Assembly (NCBI RefSeq): GCF_029761915.1
Contig: NZ_CP121695.1
Coordinates: 2,075,501 to 2,139,500 of the forward strand
Reading direction: 5' to 3'
From: Bradyrhizobium sp. CB1650
GTDB taxonomy: Bacteria > Pseudomonadota > Alphaproteobacteria > Rhizobiales > Xanthobacteraceae
DNA length: 64,000 nucleotides
This document shows positions 43,442-52,197 of this stretch, piece by piece. A program made the position numbers and the translations under genes. The number at the start of each line of letters is the position of its first letter. Position 1 is the stretch's first letter. Below the pieces are notes generated by a model, which saw only the letters and a program-made list of their open reading frames with translations, ran no database searches and was not told the origin of the DNA.

Positions 43442-44488
43442 GTGACGAAGCGGTCTTTGCGGGTGGTCGAGCCCAAATTGGTGTTGCTGTTCGGCGGGCT
43501 CGTCATCGCCAATATCGCCGCCTGGGCCTGGGCCCTCGCGCTGTTCGCCGATCGGCCCGCGGTGATGGCCACGGCGCTGCTCGCCTGGGTATTCGGCCTC
43601 CGCCACGCGGTGGACGCAGACCACATCGCCGCCATCGACAATGTCGTGCGCAAGCTGATGCATGCGGGCGAGGCGCCACGAACCGCGGGGCTGTACTTCG
43701 CGCTCGGCCATTCCACCGTCGTCGTGGTCGCGACCATGCTGCTGGCGCTCGGCGTGGTGAGCCTTGGTGGCGATAGCCTGCTCAAGACTGTCGGCGGCCT
43801 GATCGGCACCTCGGTCTCCGCGATCTTCCTGCTGGTGATCGCAATCCTCAACCTTGTCATCTTCATCGGCCTGTGGCGGACGTTTCGTGCGGCACGTACG
43901 CACGGGATTCATGATCCCGAAGGGCTCGATGCGCTGCTCGCCAATCGCGGATTTCTGGCGCGGTTGCTCGGCCCGATGTTCCGTCTGGTCACGAAACCCT
44001 GCCACATGTATCCGCTCGGACTGTTGTTCGGGCTTGGCTTCGACACCGCAACCGAGATCGGGCTGCTCGGCATCTCCGCAACGGAAGCCGCGCGCGGCGT
44101 GTCGCTGGCGCATGTCCTGGTCTTCCCCGCGCTGTTCACCGCTGGCATGGCGCTGGTCGATGCCGCCGACTCGGCGCTGATGGTGAGCGCCTATCGCTGG
44201 GCCTTCGTCGATCCCTTGCGAAAGCTCTGGTACAACCTCACCATCACCGGCGCTTCCGTCGCGGTCGCGCTGTTCATCGGCGGCATCGAGGCGCTCGGCC
44301 TGATCGGCGACCGCCTTGATCGCTCCGGCGGGGTGTGGACGCTGATTGCCGGCCTCAACGAGTCGCTTGCGAATATCGGCTTCGCGGTGATCGCGCTGTT
44401 CGCGATCGCCTGGCTCGTCTCGATCGTGCTCTATCGCCGCGTCGTTACCCGACACGTTCTGAATGGGGAGCGAGCGTCGGTCGCCTGA
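43442..44488 (+). CDS. NiCoT-family nickel/cobalt permease (HoxN/NixA-type)
   Basis: 348 residues from GTG at 43442 (TTG at 43433 would add three). R-H-A-V-D-A-D-H-I-A-A-I-D-N at 54-67 is the metal-selecting NiCoT signature in helix 2. L-G-H-S-T-V-V and L-G-F-D-T-A-T-E-I are the other two family motifs. Eight hydrophobic segments. It imports Ni2+ and/or Co2+ for hydrogenase, urease or cobalamin. The operator upstream points to nickel. The UPF0261 and hydroxylase genes elsewhere in the window have no evident nickel link. Confidence 0.93.
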   Translation: MTKRSLRVVEPKLVLLFGGLVIANIAAWAWALALFADRPAVMATALLAWVFGLRHAVDADHIAAIDNVVRKLMHAGEAPRTAGLYFALGHSTVVVVATMLLALGVVSLGGDSLLKTVGGLIGTSVSAIFLLVIAILNLVIFIGLWRTFRAARTHGIHDPEGLDALLANRGFLARLLGPMFRLVTKPCHMYPLGLLFGLGFDTATEIGLLGISATEAARGVSLAHVLVFPALFTAGMALVDAADSALMVSAYRWAFVDPLRKLWYNLTITGASVAVALFIGGIEALGLIGDRLDRSGGVWTLIAGLNESLANIGFAVIALFAIAWLVSIVLYRRVVTRHVLNGERASVA

Positions 44489-46000
44489 TCAAGCAGAGGC
44501 CGCGCTCCGCGCCTGTTCCAAGGGCAGGTCATCGCCGTTGGGATCGCCCGGCGCCGTCGCCCAGGCGAGCTCCACCAGTGTCACGATCCTGCGTCCACCG
44601 CCGTCGAGCTGGCAGACGATCAGGCCTTGCTCCTCCATGTAACCGAGCAGCCGCTGCGCACGACGTAGCGAATGCGAGCCATAGGCCCGTGCAATCGCGG
44701 CATCGCCCGGGCACGGCCAGCCTTCCTTGGCCGCGCGGGCGACCATCATGAACACGCCCTGCATGTCGTCGGGCAGGATCGAGGCGCGCAGCGTCACTTC
44801 CTGCCAGGCGTCGTCTTCGGCGAGCTCGGTACCGAGCCCTGCGCGCGCATGCGTCAGCATGCGGCGGAACTCGCTGAGGTCGGGCACGGCCGAGCCGAGC
44901 CCCTCGATGCGGCAGCGGACCACGAACTCCTGATAGAGCACGCCGATGGCGCGGAAGCCGGCGTCGGGCTCGGCCAGCACGGCGCGCAAGGTGCGGTCGA
45001 CGCGCTCGCGCCGCTCCGCGAGCTCCTCGGCGCTGACCGGCAGCTCGATGGCTTCGGGGCGGGCTTCCGTCGCAGCGGACTTCGCCGCCCTGAGCTGCTC
45101 CAGCAGATCCGGTGCGGGCCGACGCTGTGGGCGGTTCGTCTCCGGCGGGGGCGCGGCGAGGATCACCGCGCGCGCATCCTCCAGCATCGCCTCGGGCAGC
45201 GGCAGCAGCCGCGGCGTGGCGTTGCGCGGCTTGGTGTCGGTCGGGCCGATATGCAGGCGCAAGGGGCGACGCGACAGCGCCGGGCCCAGCGCCATGAACT
45301 GTCCGCGCTCGAGATCGCGGAAGGTCTCCGCCTGCCGCCGTTCCATGCCGAGGAGATCGGCGGCGCGCGCCATGTCGATGTCGAGAAAGGTGCGGCCCAT
45401 CAGGAAATTGGACGCTTCCGCCGCAACGTTCTTGGCGAGCTTCGCCAGCCGCTGGGTCGCGATGATGCCGGCAAGCCCGCGCTTGCGGCCGCGGCACATC
45501 AGGTTGGTCATGGCACTTAACGAGAGCTTGCGCGCCTCGTCCGATACCTCGCCCGCGACCGCCGGTGCGAACAACTGCGCCTCGTCCACGACCACGAGCA
45601 TCGGATACCAATGGTCGCGCTCGATCTCGAACAGGCCGCCGAGGAAGGCTGCAGCGCGCCGCATCTGGTTCTCGGCATCCAACCCTTCGAGATTGAGCAC
45701 GGTGGAGACGCGATGCAGCCGCGCGCGCTCGCCGGCGACCTGAAGGCCGCGCTCGGTATGATCCTCGGCGTCGATGACGAGATGGCCGAAGCGCTCGGCC
45801 AGCGTGACGAAATCGCCTTCGGGGTCGATGATGGCCTGCTGCACCCAGGGCGCACTCTGCTCGAGGAGCCGGCGCAAGAGATGCGATTTGCCGGAGCCGG
45901 AATTACCCTGCACCAGGAGGCGGGTGGCCAGCAGTTCCTCGAGGTCCATGGCCGCCGCGGCGCCCGCCGTGGTCTGCCCCATCTCGATCGCAACCGTCAT
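44489..46000 (-). CDS. HerA-like (DUF87) ATPase
   Basis: 503 residues from ATG at 46000 (weak GGGAC ribosome site; an upstream in-frame ATG would add 14). Walker A G-N-S-G-S-G-K-S at 32-39, Walker B M-L-V-V-V-D-E-A-Q (D139/E140), and the R-G-R-K-R-G-L and T-Q-R motifs of HerA/FtsK-type pumping ATPases near 175-190. The C-terminal 200 residues look helical, with a small winged-helix-like end. HerA proteins work on DNA, typically with a NurA nuclease. No nurA is adjacent, so its role here (DNA translocation or defence) is open. Confidence 0.82.
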   Translation of the reverse strand: MTVAIEMGQTTAGAAAAMDLEELLATRLLVQGNSGSGKSHLLRRLLEQSAPWVQQAIIDPEGDFVTLAERFGHLVIDAEDHTERGLQVAGERARLHRVSTVLNLEGLDAENQMRRAAAFLGGLFEIERDHWYPMLVVVDEAQLFAPAVAGEVSDEARKLSLSAMTNLMCRGRKRGLAGIIATQRLAKLAKNVAAEASNFLMGRTFLDIDMARAADLLGMERRQAETFRDLERGQFMALGPALSRRPLRLHIGPTDTKPRNATPRLLPLPEAMLEDARAVILAAPPPETNRPQRRPAPDLLEQLRAAKSAATEARPEAIELPVSAEELAERRERVDRTLRAVLAEPDAGFRAIGVLYQEFVVRCRIEGLGSAVPDLSEFRRMLTHARAGLGTELAEDDAWQEVTLRASILPDDMQGVFMMVARAAKEGWPCPGDAAIARAYGSHSLRRAQRLLGYMEEQGLIVCQLDGGGRRIVTLVELAWATAPGDPNGDDLPLEQARSAASA

Positions 46001-46146
46001 GTCCCGACTCAAACCTTCTCTTCGCGGCAAGCGGCTTATCAACCCGATCGCGGCCCGTCGAGCCGCGCATGGCGAATCACGCCGCGTTGCCCACGGCGAC
46101 GTTCAGGGAACGGGTCGATGCTTGCTCAGGTGTGGCCGCGCGCCCT

Positions 46147-46968
46147 TCAGGCGTTCGCGTGATTCGATAGCCGGAGCAGGGCTGGCCGGTAGGGCGGGTG
46201 AGGATCGTCGTCCTCGTTCTCGGGGATGGCGCAGGAGCCGAACTCCCGCCGGATGCGCTCGATCTCGGCGACGCGTTCGTGCAGCCGCTGCAAATGCTCG
46301 GCCGACTGCGCCTTCCAGAAGCGGAACGTGTCCAACGTCAGGGGCAGGAACGCGGTGCCGAACAGCGTGGGATCGGGAACGATGGTGCGTCCGAGCAGGA
46401 GGAACCGATCGGGGCCGGAGACGATCAGGGTCGCATAGCCGCGGTTTCCGATCCGCCTGATCCCGTTCAGCGACCACTCGCACAATTTGCTGAAGTAGGG
46501 CTCTTCCCGCCAGCGATCCGGGCAATGATCATCGACCGTGACGTTGACGGCGTCCTGGCTGAAATGCACCACGAGACCGGCCTTCTCGGGAAACCAGGCG
46601 TCGTCGAGATGGCCTTGCAGCCAGGCGCAAGCGAATGAGCGGCACATCTGGGGGCGGCGCCCGTAGATGGTGCATCCGGTGTCGGCCTGCCAATGCTTGC
46701 ACAACTGGTGCACCGGCTTGTCGACGGCGGCGACCTCGAGAATGTCGCAGCAGGCGTTGCACGACCCGCATTGCCGGGAAGGCGGCGGGGCCTGTCGACC
46801 AGCTACCCTGAAACCCTGGCGATCGCGAACAAGGAGCTTCTGCTTTTCCAGCGCGTTCAGCGCGCGTTCGACCTTGAGGCGGGACAATCCGGTCGCGTCG
46901 ATCACACCTTTCATCGTCGTCGCGCCCGCTTCCACCGCGCGAACGGCGACCAACATTGCCTGGTCCAT
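46147..46968 (-). CDS. YkgJ-type zinc/iron-sulfur cysteine-cluster protein with N-terminal helix-turn-helix
   Basis: 273 residues from ATG at 46968. Residues 5-55 resemble a winged helix (T-G-L-S-R-L-K-V-E-R-A-L-N-A-L). The cysteine cluster follows: C67, C70, C73, C74, C90, C99, C109 and C114 in a C-x2-C-x2-C-C pattern with C-T-I-Y-G-R-R-P-x-x-C-R, the CxxCxxCC/YkgJ family signature thought to bind zinc or an Fe-S cluster. The remaining 150 residues are unassigned. A DNA-binding head on a metal cluster suggests a sensor, but YkgJ proteins are uncharacterised. It has the same strand as the HerA-like gene, 146 bases away. Confidence 0.78.
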   Translation of the reverse strand: MDQAMLVAVRAVEAGATTMKGVIDATGLSRLKVERALNALEKQKLLVRDRQGFRVAGRQAPPPSRQCGSCNACCDILEVAAVDKPVHQLCKHWQADTGCTIYGRRPQMCRSFACAWLQGHLDDAWFPEKAGLVVHFSQDAVNVTVDDHCPDRWREEPYFSKLCEWSLNGIRRIGNRGYATLIVSGPDRFLLLGRTIVPDPTLFGTAFLPLTLDTFRFWKAQSAEHLQRLHERVAEIERIRREFGSCAIPENEDDDPHPPYRPALLRLSNHANA

Positions 46969-47604
46969 TCTTGTTCTTCTTGTTCTTCTAATTTTTGCTG
47001 GCGATCGAGCTCCCGCTTCGGGATCAATCGCCAGAACCGCATTCAAAGCACGTCGTGGCCGAAGCAGAATTCGGCAAGCGCATCTTGCGTGCGCGCGTTG
47101 GCGAGACAAGCAGGCGAGCCCGACTCATATGCATGCGGCGCTTGCACAAATGAAGGATCAACTGATGGTCGCAGAAGACTGTCAAAAGCCTTGCAGTCAT
47201 CAAGAACGCCTGGCTTTGGCTCGATTTGCGATGAAAACGCTCAATCTCGCGCCGTGGGGGAGCAGAGTATGATGCACGACATGCCTTTCTGTCACGCAGT
47301 CGTGATGTTTGCGTCGCGCGAAGGTGTGGCCGCCGACTCGACACGTTTTTGTGATAGGCGACACGTCGCCCCCGTCGATGACTTCGACGTCACAATGGGA
47401 AGTGTGCGTCGTGGCGGTCTCTCGCAATCCGCTCAATCGATGTGAGCGAGATGTGCGTCACTCCGGCATGAACTCAAACGCATCTCCGCGGCGTGACGAA
47501 TGGTCAAGCCGTCGCCATGATCGGCCCGAGAGAGCTTCAACCGTTCTGGAGTGCCCTGAGTGCTCAAGCCTCACTGGTCGATTGGAAGGGAAGCTGCGGC
47601 GCCG
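46969..47604. other. Intergenic region of about 640 bases, no convincing gene
   Basis: The only start-to-stop frame I would note is 47129-47272 (+), 47 codons, encoding a peptide with a helical, Leu/Ala-rich C-terminal half but no ribosome site or family. A short palindrome GGCGAC-ac-GTCGCC lies at 47357-47370. No terminator with a T-run is visible. Confidence 0.4.
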
Positions 47605-48669
47605 CTACTGCGCGCCGGATCCGCCCTGCACGATCTTCTCGTTCAGCTTCTGGTCCACGATCTCGACCGTGCGGTCGATCTCGGCATTGGGCGTACCGAG
47701 CTGATGCGAGATCAGCTTCACCAGCAGGTCGACGCGTTCGATGAAGGGCGCGCCGCTCGCGACCGCCCGCGCCGCCGATGACGGCTTGAGCAGGCTTTCC
47801 GCGGCCTTGGCGTATTTTGCGAACGGCACCTGGTCCTGCGGATCGGCCCCGAGGCGCCGGGCGATCGCATCGACATGATCGTAGATCGTCTGCGAGCGTT
47901 CGAGATCGCCGTGCACGGCGTCACGGATCGACTGCGGATCGTGCGGCGTGATGCAGCGGTAGTTGCCGGTGAGCAGCATCGACCATTTCGCCAACGGCAC
48001 GAACAGCGAGGAGAACACCTTCAGCTTCACCGGAACGTCCTGCCCGGCGAGCGTGACCGCCTCGATATCGGCTTCGAGCTCGCGCAGCACCTTGTTGTGT
48101 TTCTCGTCCGCAAACACCGACGCCTTGAAGTTCGTGGGCAGGCCGACATGCAGCACGTTCGCCGCTTCTTCCGGCGGGCGGAATGCCTGCGGATCGGGCG
48201 AGCACAGTGTCACCAGGCCCGGCTCGAAGCGCTCCCACACCTGCGCATTGGTATAGGCCTCCTCGAGGTCCATGTCTGCAAGTGCAGGGATCCGCTTGAG
48301 GTAGGGCAGCGGCGGCATGTTCATGATCGAGAGGCACGGCAGCTTCGCCGCGGCGATCTTGACCATGAGAACGCGGACGGTGTGGTTGGTGTATTGCGGC
48401 TCCTGCATCGCAAGGCCAACCATGTCGTAACGCGACACGTCGACATTGGCGGGCGTCACCGCATCCAGCTTGCCGGGCAGGTCGCGCGAGAAGATCGCGC
48501 GGTGCACCGCCTCATCGCGCAGCTTGATGCGCACCTCGGTACCGTCGCGATTGATGAGCTCCGCAGTCTTCGCGCGGCAGACCAGGGTCACGTTGTGCCC
48601 CGCCATCAACAGCTTCGTGCCCAGCAGCGACCCGTAAGAAGCCCCGAGAATCAGGATGTTGCGCGCCAT
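47605..48669 (-). CDS. Ketopantoate reductase-like NAD(P)-dependent dehydrogenase
   Basis: 354 residues; GGAGGGAAGAGC precedes the ATG. The N-terminal Rossmann motif is I-L-G-A-S-Y-G-S-L-L-G (residues 7-17), a variant of GxGxxG, with a strand ending V-C-R where an NADP phosphate would sit. The C-terminal helical domain has K-L-K-V-F-S-S-L in the catalytic-Lys region and N-Y-R-C-I-T. It is about 50 residues longer than PanE (about 300), so pantothenate synthesis is doubtful; an opine- or 2-oxoacid-reductase-like role is possible. It stands alone, facing left. Confidence 0.72.
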   Translation of the reverse strand: MARNILILGASYGSLLGTKLLMAGHNVTLVCRAKTAELINRDGTEVRIKLRDEAVHRAIFSRDLPGKLDAVTPANVDVSRYDMVGLAMQEPQYTNHTVRVLMVKIAAAKLPCLSIMNMPPLPYLKRIPALADMDLEEAYTNAQVWERFEPGLVTLCSPDPQAFRPPEEAANVLHVGLPTNFKASVFADEKHNKVLRELEADIEAVTLAGQDVPVKLKVFSSLFVPLAKWSMLLTGNYRCITPHDPQSIRDAVHGDLERSQTIYDHVDAIARRLGADPQDQVPFAKYAKAAESLLKPSSAARAVASGAPFIERVDLLVKLISHQLGTPNAEIDRTVEIVDQKLNEKIVQGGSGAQ

Positions 48670-48897
48670 GCTCTTCCCTCCGACAAATCACGCCGTATTT
48701 GGTCCCCGGCTGTAGTCCGGGGGCCGGATTGGGGCGGCATGTAAAGCGAAGTCCCCCACGATGGCAACTGGTATATTGTATGCAAGGTGGCGCATTCCCG
48801 CTTCGTCTTGGCGTGATGGGGGTCGCGGGCTATGGCGGCGGTGAGCTGGGAGGCGTCTTACTTGGCGTCGGGCAAAACACCGCGCCGCTCCTGAAAC

Positions 48898-49620
48898 CTG
48901 TCAAGTCGCCACGATCAAAATATTCTGCTTTACCGAAATTCGGATTTGTCGTATGTGTCGCCCATCCCGGTCCATCAAGAGGGGCGATCGTACGTCGTCA
49001 CGATTTCGCGGGCCGGGTTGCGGTGGACGCGGCAGCGTCGGCACGAGAGGCGCGGGCAGGGCGGGTCGTCCCTGTGAGCCCGAGGCCACGTGCGGATGAG
49101 CGGCGCTGCAAGGTTCGTCTCGCCAACAATCGCCGGCGCATGTGCACACTGCCGGTGACCTGTGGCGATGGGCGAGCTCGCGTACGGCAAAACCGTGTGG
49201 TCCTGGCCGTCGTTGCTACGGTCAAGCTCTCGCGAAGGTGCATGCGAGCCCAACCGGGCGGACGGCACCGTCAATTCGCGGGGCGAGGGAGGCCAGAGGG
49301 AATTCGGCTCCCGGGAGATCGCGGCATAAGCCGTAGGCCCACTGCGCAGGGAAGGCTGCGTGTTGGGCTTCACCTGTATGCCGCTGTGCAGTTTCTTATG
49401 CGCTACATGCGCACAGCGGACCTTTCGGGTGCCAGCCGGCACCCGGCCTTCCCTGCGCCCTCTTGGCTCAAGAGGGTGGAGAGATGAAGCAAAGCTCGGG
49501 CGAAATCCGCCGCGAGACTGCGAAGGTGTGTCTGCTTGTCGAAATGGAAATCGGACGCTGCAGCGGTCGATGTTGATGACCCTCACCTCGAGACGCGCGT
49601 TCCGCGCTCCTCAGAATTGA
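48898..49620. repeat. Long dispersed intergenic repeat of Bradyrhizobium type
   Basis: Part of a gene-free stretch of about 1.07 kb (48670-49743). From GTCAAGTCGCCACGATCAAA at 48899 to about 49620 it matches a long element I remember from many Bradyrhizobium and Nitrobacter genomes, including the segment GCGCAGGGAAGGC, a structured middle and GCAAAGCTCGGGCGAAATCC. Short frames inside it are spurious. 48670-48897 and 49621-49743 hold nothing I recognise. Confidence 0.6.
49344..49458. other. Three-stem fold inside the dispersed repeat
   Basis: The outer stem is GCGCAGGGAAGGC (49344-49356) with GCCTTCCCTGCGC (49446-49458), 13 bp perfect. Inside are CCGCTGTGC (49381) with GCACAGCGG (49411), and GGGTGCC-agcc-GGCACCC (49427-49444). 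Together they form a three-way junction on either strand. It may be an RNA or a recombination/processing element; no terminator follows. Confidence 0.5.
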
Positions 49621-49743
49621 GGAACTGTCGCGCACACTCCGTCATTACGAGCCTGTGGGAAACAGTGTACATGACGTCTCCCCAACGTCGTCCTGGCGGA
49701 AAGCCAGGGCCCATTATCCCTGTCAGCGTTATTGGGGCTGCCA

Positions 49744-51066
49744 ATGTCGTCCGCAATCGTGCAAGCCGAGCCGTTTAGCGTCAAACGCGCCGCATTGGCC
49801 GCCACCGTCGGCAATATGCTCGAGTTCTACGACTTCATCACCTACAGCTTCTTCGCGATCCAGATCGGCCACACCTTCTTCCCGACCCAGAGCGAGTACG
49901 GCAGCCTGATGCTGTCACTGGCGACCTTCGGCGCGGGCTTCGTCACCCGGCCGATCGGCGGAATCGTGCTCGGCATCTATTCCGACCGGATCGGTCGGCG
50001 GCCCGCGATGCTCCTGAGCTTTGCCTTGATGGGCGGTGCAATCCTGACCATCTCGCTGACCCCATCTTACGACACGATCGGCCTTGCGGCGCCGATCATC
50101 GTGATCGCAGCGCGCATGACGCAGGGGTTTGCCCTCGGTGGAGAGGTCGGGCCGACCACCGCCTATCTCATCGAGATCGCGCCGCCGGAGCATCGGGCGC
50201 TGGTGGTGGCTTGGCAGCCGGCGAGCCAGGAGATTGCCGCGACCGCGGGCGCCCTGGTCGGCGTCGTCCTCAGCAAGACGATAGCGCCGGAGATGCTGGA
50301 TTCCTACGGCTGGCGGGTGGCGTTCCTGATCGGCGCGATTTGCCTGCCGTTCGGCTTCTGGATGCGCCGGACGCTGCCGGAGACGATTCCGCAAGGCGAG
50401 GCCGCCGTCGGCATGCACGAGAGCACGAACCACCTCTCGCTCGCGCGCCGTTACATCGGCGTCATCGCGCTTGCGTTGATGATCCTGGCGAGCGGCACGA
50501 TCTCGACCTACGTCACGCAGTACATGACGACTTACGCGCAAAACACGCTGCATGTGACGCCCACGCTGGCCTTCACCGTATCCCTCGTCAGCAACGGCCT
50601 TCAATTCGTGGGTGCGCTCTACGGTGGCTGGCTGGCCGACCGCCTGGGCCGCAAGCCGATCATGGTCTGGCCGCAACTTGCTACGCTTGCGCTGACCTAT
50701 CCGACCTTCCTGTGGATCGTCCACGCACCTGGCGCGTTGTCGCTTCTGGTCGGCTTCGGCGTGCTCTCGATCATCGGCTCGCTGCCGTTCACCGCATTCT
50801 ACGCGACCTTCACCGAGGCACTGCCCCAGAATATCCGCGGCGGCGTGTTCGCCACCGTCTATGCGGTCGCGATCGCGAGTTTCGGCGGCACCGCCCAGCT
50901 TGTCGTCACCTGGCTCCTCCATGTCACCGGCAACCCGCTGGCACCGGCCTGGTACCTTCTGCTTGCGGCGGTCGTCGGACTTGTCGCGATGTGCCTGATG
51001 CCGGAGACCGCGCCGGTGAAACAAGGGCAGGCTCGGGCCCGAAGGCGCGCGCTCGCAGGCTGGTGA
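49744..51066 (+). CDS. MFS transporter, metabolite:H+ symporter (MHS) type
   Basis: 440 residues from ATG at 49744. Twelve membrane segments. N-M-L-E-F-Y-D-F near residues 23-30 and the loop 2-3 motif D-R-I-G-R-R-P near 82-88 are signatures of the citrate/proline/alpha-ketoglutarate symporter group. A second D-R-L-G-R-K-P repeats the motif in the C-terminal half. It imports an organic acid or betaine with protons. It lies upstream of a Tat-exported dienelactone-hydrolase-like gene on the same strand, 137 bases apart, with no clear functional link. Confidence 0.9.
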   Translation: MSSAIVQAEPFSVKRAALAATVGNMLEFYDFITYSFFAIQIGHTFFPTQSEYGSLMLSLATFGAGFVTRPIGGIVLGIYSDRIGRRPAMLLSFALMGGAILTISLTPSYDTIGLAAPIIVIAARMTQGFALGGEVGPTTAYLIEIAPPEHRALVVAWQPASQEIAATAGALVGVVLSKTIAPEMLDSYGWRVAFLIGAICLPFGFWMRRTLPETIPQGEAAVGMHESTNHLSLARRYIGVIALALMILASGTISTYVTQYMTTYAQNTLHVTPTLAFTVSLVSNGLQFVGALYGGWLADRLGRKPIMVWPQLATLALTYPTFLWIVHAPGALSLLVGFGVLSIIGSLPFTAFYATFTEALPQNIRGGVFATVYAVAIASFGGTAQLVVTWLLHVTGNPLAPAWYLLLAAVVGLVAMCLMPETAPVKQGQARARRRALAGW

Positions 51067-51203
51067 TTTGCGTTTCGCCGGCAATTATTGGCGAATGCGC
51101 CGCCGAAGGGGTTGGACCAAGGCATCAGGCCAACGTATCAAACCAGCGCATCAGGCCAGGCATCAGGACAAGGGTACGGGGACAACGCATAAGGGATAGA
51201 CCG

Positions 51204-52091
51204 ATGAGCATCGAAACCACCATGACATCCGACGTCGTCGGGTTGACCAAACCAGCTCCGGTGTCACGCCGCGGTTTCATGAGCGCAACCGCGGCCGTTG
51301 CCGCCGGCTACACGCTGGCAGCCGGGCCGGTCCGCGCCGAGGTCATCACCACCGACACAGGCGGTCTGCAAGCCGGTGACGCCAAGATCAAGGTCGGCGC
51401 CGAAGAGATGCCGGCCTATTATGCCCGGCCGGCCGGCAACACCAGGGCGCCGGTGATCATCGTGGCGATGGAGATCTTCGGCCTGCACGAATACATCAGG
51501 GACGTGACGCGGCGCCTCGCCAAGCTTGGCGCACTCGCGGTCGCGCCGGATTACTACTTCCGCAAAGGCGTTGACCTGACCAAGGTCACCGAGATCAAGG
51601 ACCTGCTGGCGGTCGTCAATGCCAAGCCGGATGCTGAGCTGTTATCCGATCTCGATGCGACGGCGGCGTGGGCCGGATCGCAAGGCGGCGACATCACGAA
51701 GCTCGGCATCATCGGCTTCTGCCGGGGCGGGCGCACCGTCTGGGAATATGCAGCACACAGCGGCGCGCTCAAGGCCGGCGTTGCGTTCTACGGCCCACCG
51801 GTCGATCCTGCCAATCCGCTGTGGCCGAAGAGCCCGCTTCAGCTCGCCCCGGAGATGAAGGCGCCGGTGCTCGGCCTCTATGGCGGCGCCGATACCGGCA
51901 TTCCGGTCGCGCAGGTCGAGCAGTTCAAGGCAGCGCTCGAGCAGAACAAGAAGACGGCCGAGTTCAAAATCTATCCGGACGCGCCGCACGGATTCCATGC
52001 CGACTATCGCGGCAGCTACCGCAAGGAGGCGGCGAAAGATGCGTGGAAGCAGGCGCAGGCCTGGTTCAAGAAATACGGCGTCCTGAGCTGA
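51204..52091 (+). CDS. Dienelactone hydrolase-family protein with Tat signal
   Basis: 295 residues from ATG at 51204, with AAGGGAT upstream; the frame is open 330 codons earlier but that is the MFS gene out of frame. Residues 20-26 (V-S-R-R-G-F-M) followed by a hydrophobic stretch and G-P-V-R-A-E form a twin-arginine signal peptide. The alpha/beta-hydrolase domain has the dienelactone hydrolase triad C173 (G-F-C-R-G-G), D230 and H262 (P-H-G-F-H), with E90 as the nucleophile switch. Most family members are cytosolic; the periplasmic location is notable but known. Confidence 0.88.
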   Translation: MSIETTMTSDVVGLTKPAPVSRRGFMSATAAVAAGYTLAAGPVRAEVITTDTGGLQAGDAKIKVGAEEMPAYYARPAGNTRAPVIIVAMEIFGLHEYIRDVTRRLAKLGALAVAPDYYFRKGVDLTKVTEIKDLLAVVNAKPDAELLSDLDATAAWAGSQGGDITKLGIIGFCRGGRTVWEYAAHSGALKAGVAFYGPPVDPANPLWPKSPLQLAPEMKAPVLGLYGGADTGIPVAQVEQFKAALEQNKKTAEFKIYPDAPHGFHADYRGSYRKEAAKDAWKQAQAWFKKYGVLS

Positions 52092-52096
52092 CGACG

Positions 52097-52145
52097 GAGC
52101 ATGATCCGGAAAAGTGTGCAGCGGTTTTTCGACAAGATCATGCTC
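52097..52145. repeat. REP-like palindrome common in alphaproteobacteria
   Basis: GAGCATGATC (52097) and GATCATGCTC (52136) bracket a CCGGAAAAGTG...CGGTTTTTC core. I recognise this unit from intergenic regions of Bradyrhizobium and relatives. It sits between convergent genes. Confidence 0.75.
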
Positions 52146-52153
52146 AAAGAATT

Positions 52154-52182
52154 GCGCGGGCGGCCGCATCGGCCGCCCGCGC
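52154..52182. terminator. Strong GC hairpin between convergent genes
   Basis: GCGCGGGCGGCCG, three-base loop, CGGCCGCCCGCGC: a perfect 13-bp stem. It is flanked by ATT/ATTT rather than a long T-run, so it is a probable bidirectional transcription barrier or mRNA 3' end for the dienelactone-hydrolase and beta-lactamase-family genes rather than a textbook terminator. Confidence 0.6.
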
Positions 52183-52197
52183 GATTTCGAAGCGCGC

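Noticed and set aside
47605..48669. panE (ketopantoate reductase of pantothenate synthesis)
   Set aside because: The chain is about 50 residues too long, the glycine motif is variant, and no other pantothenate gene is nearby.
49022..49487. Short forward and reverse ORFs in the 48.9-49.6 kb region
   Set aside because: They lie within a dispersed non-coding repeat with strong hairpins and resemble no protein family.
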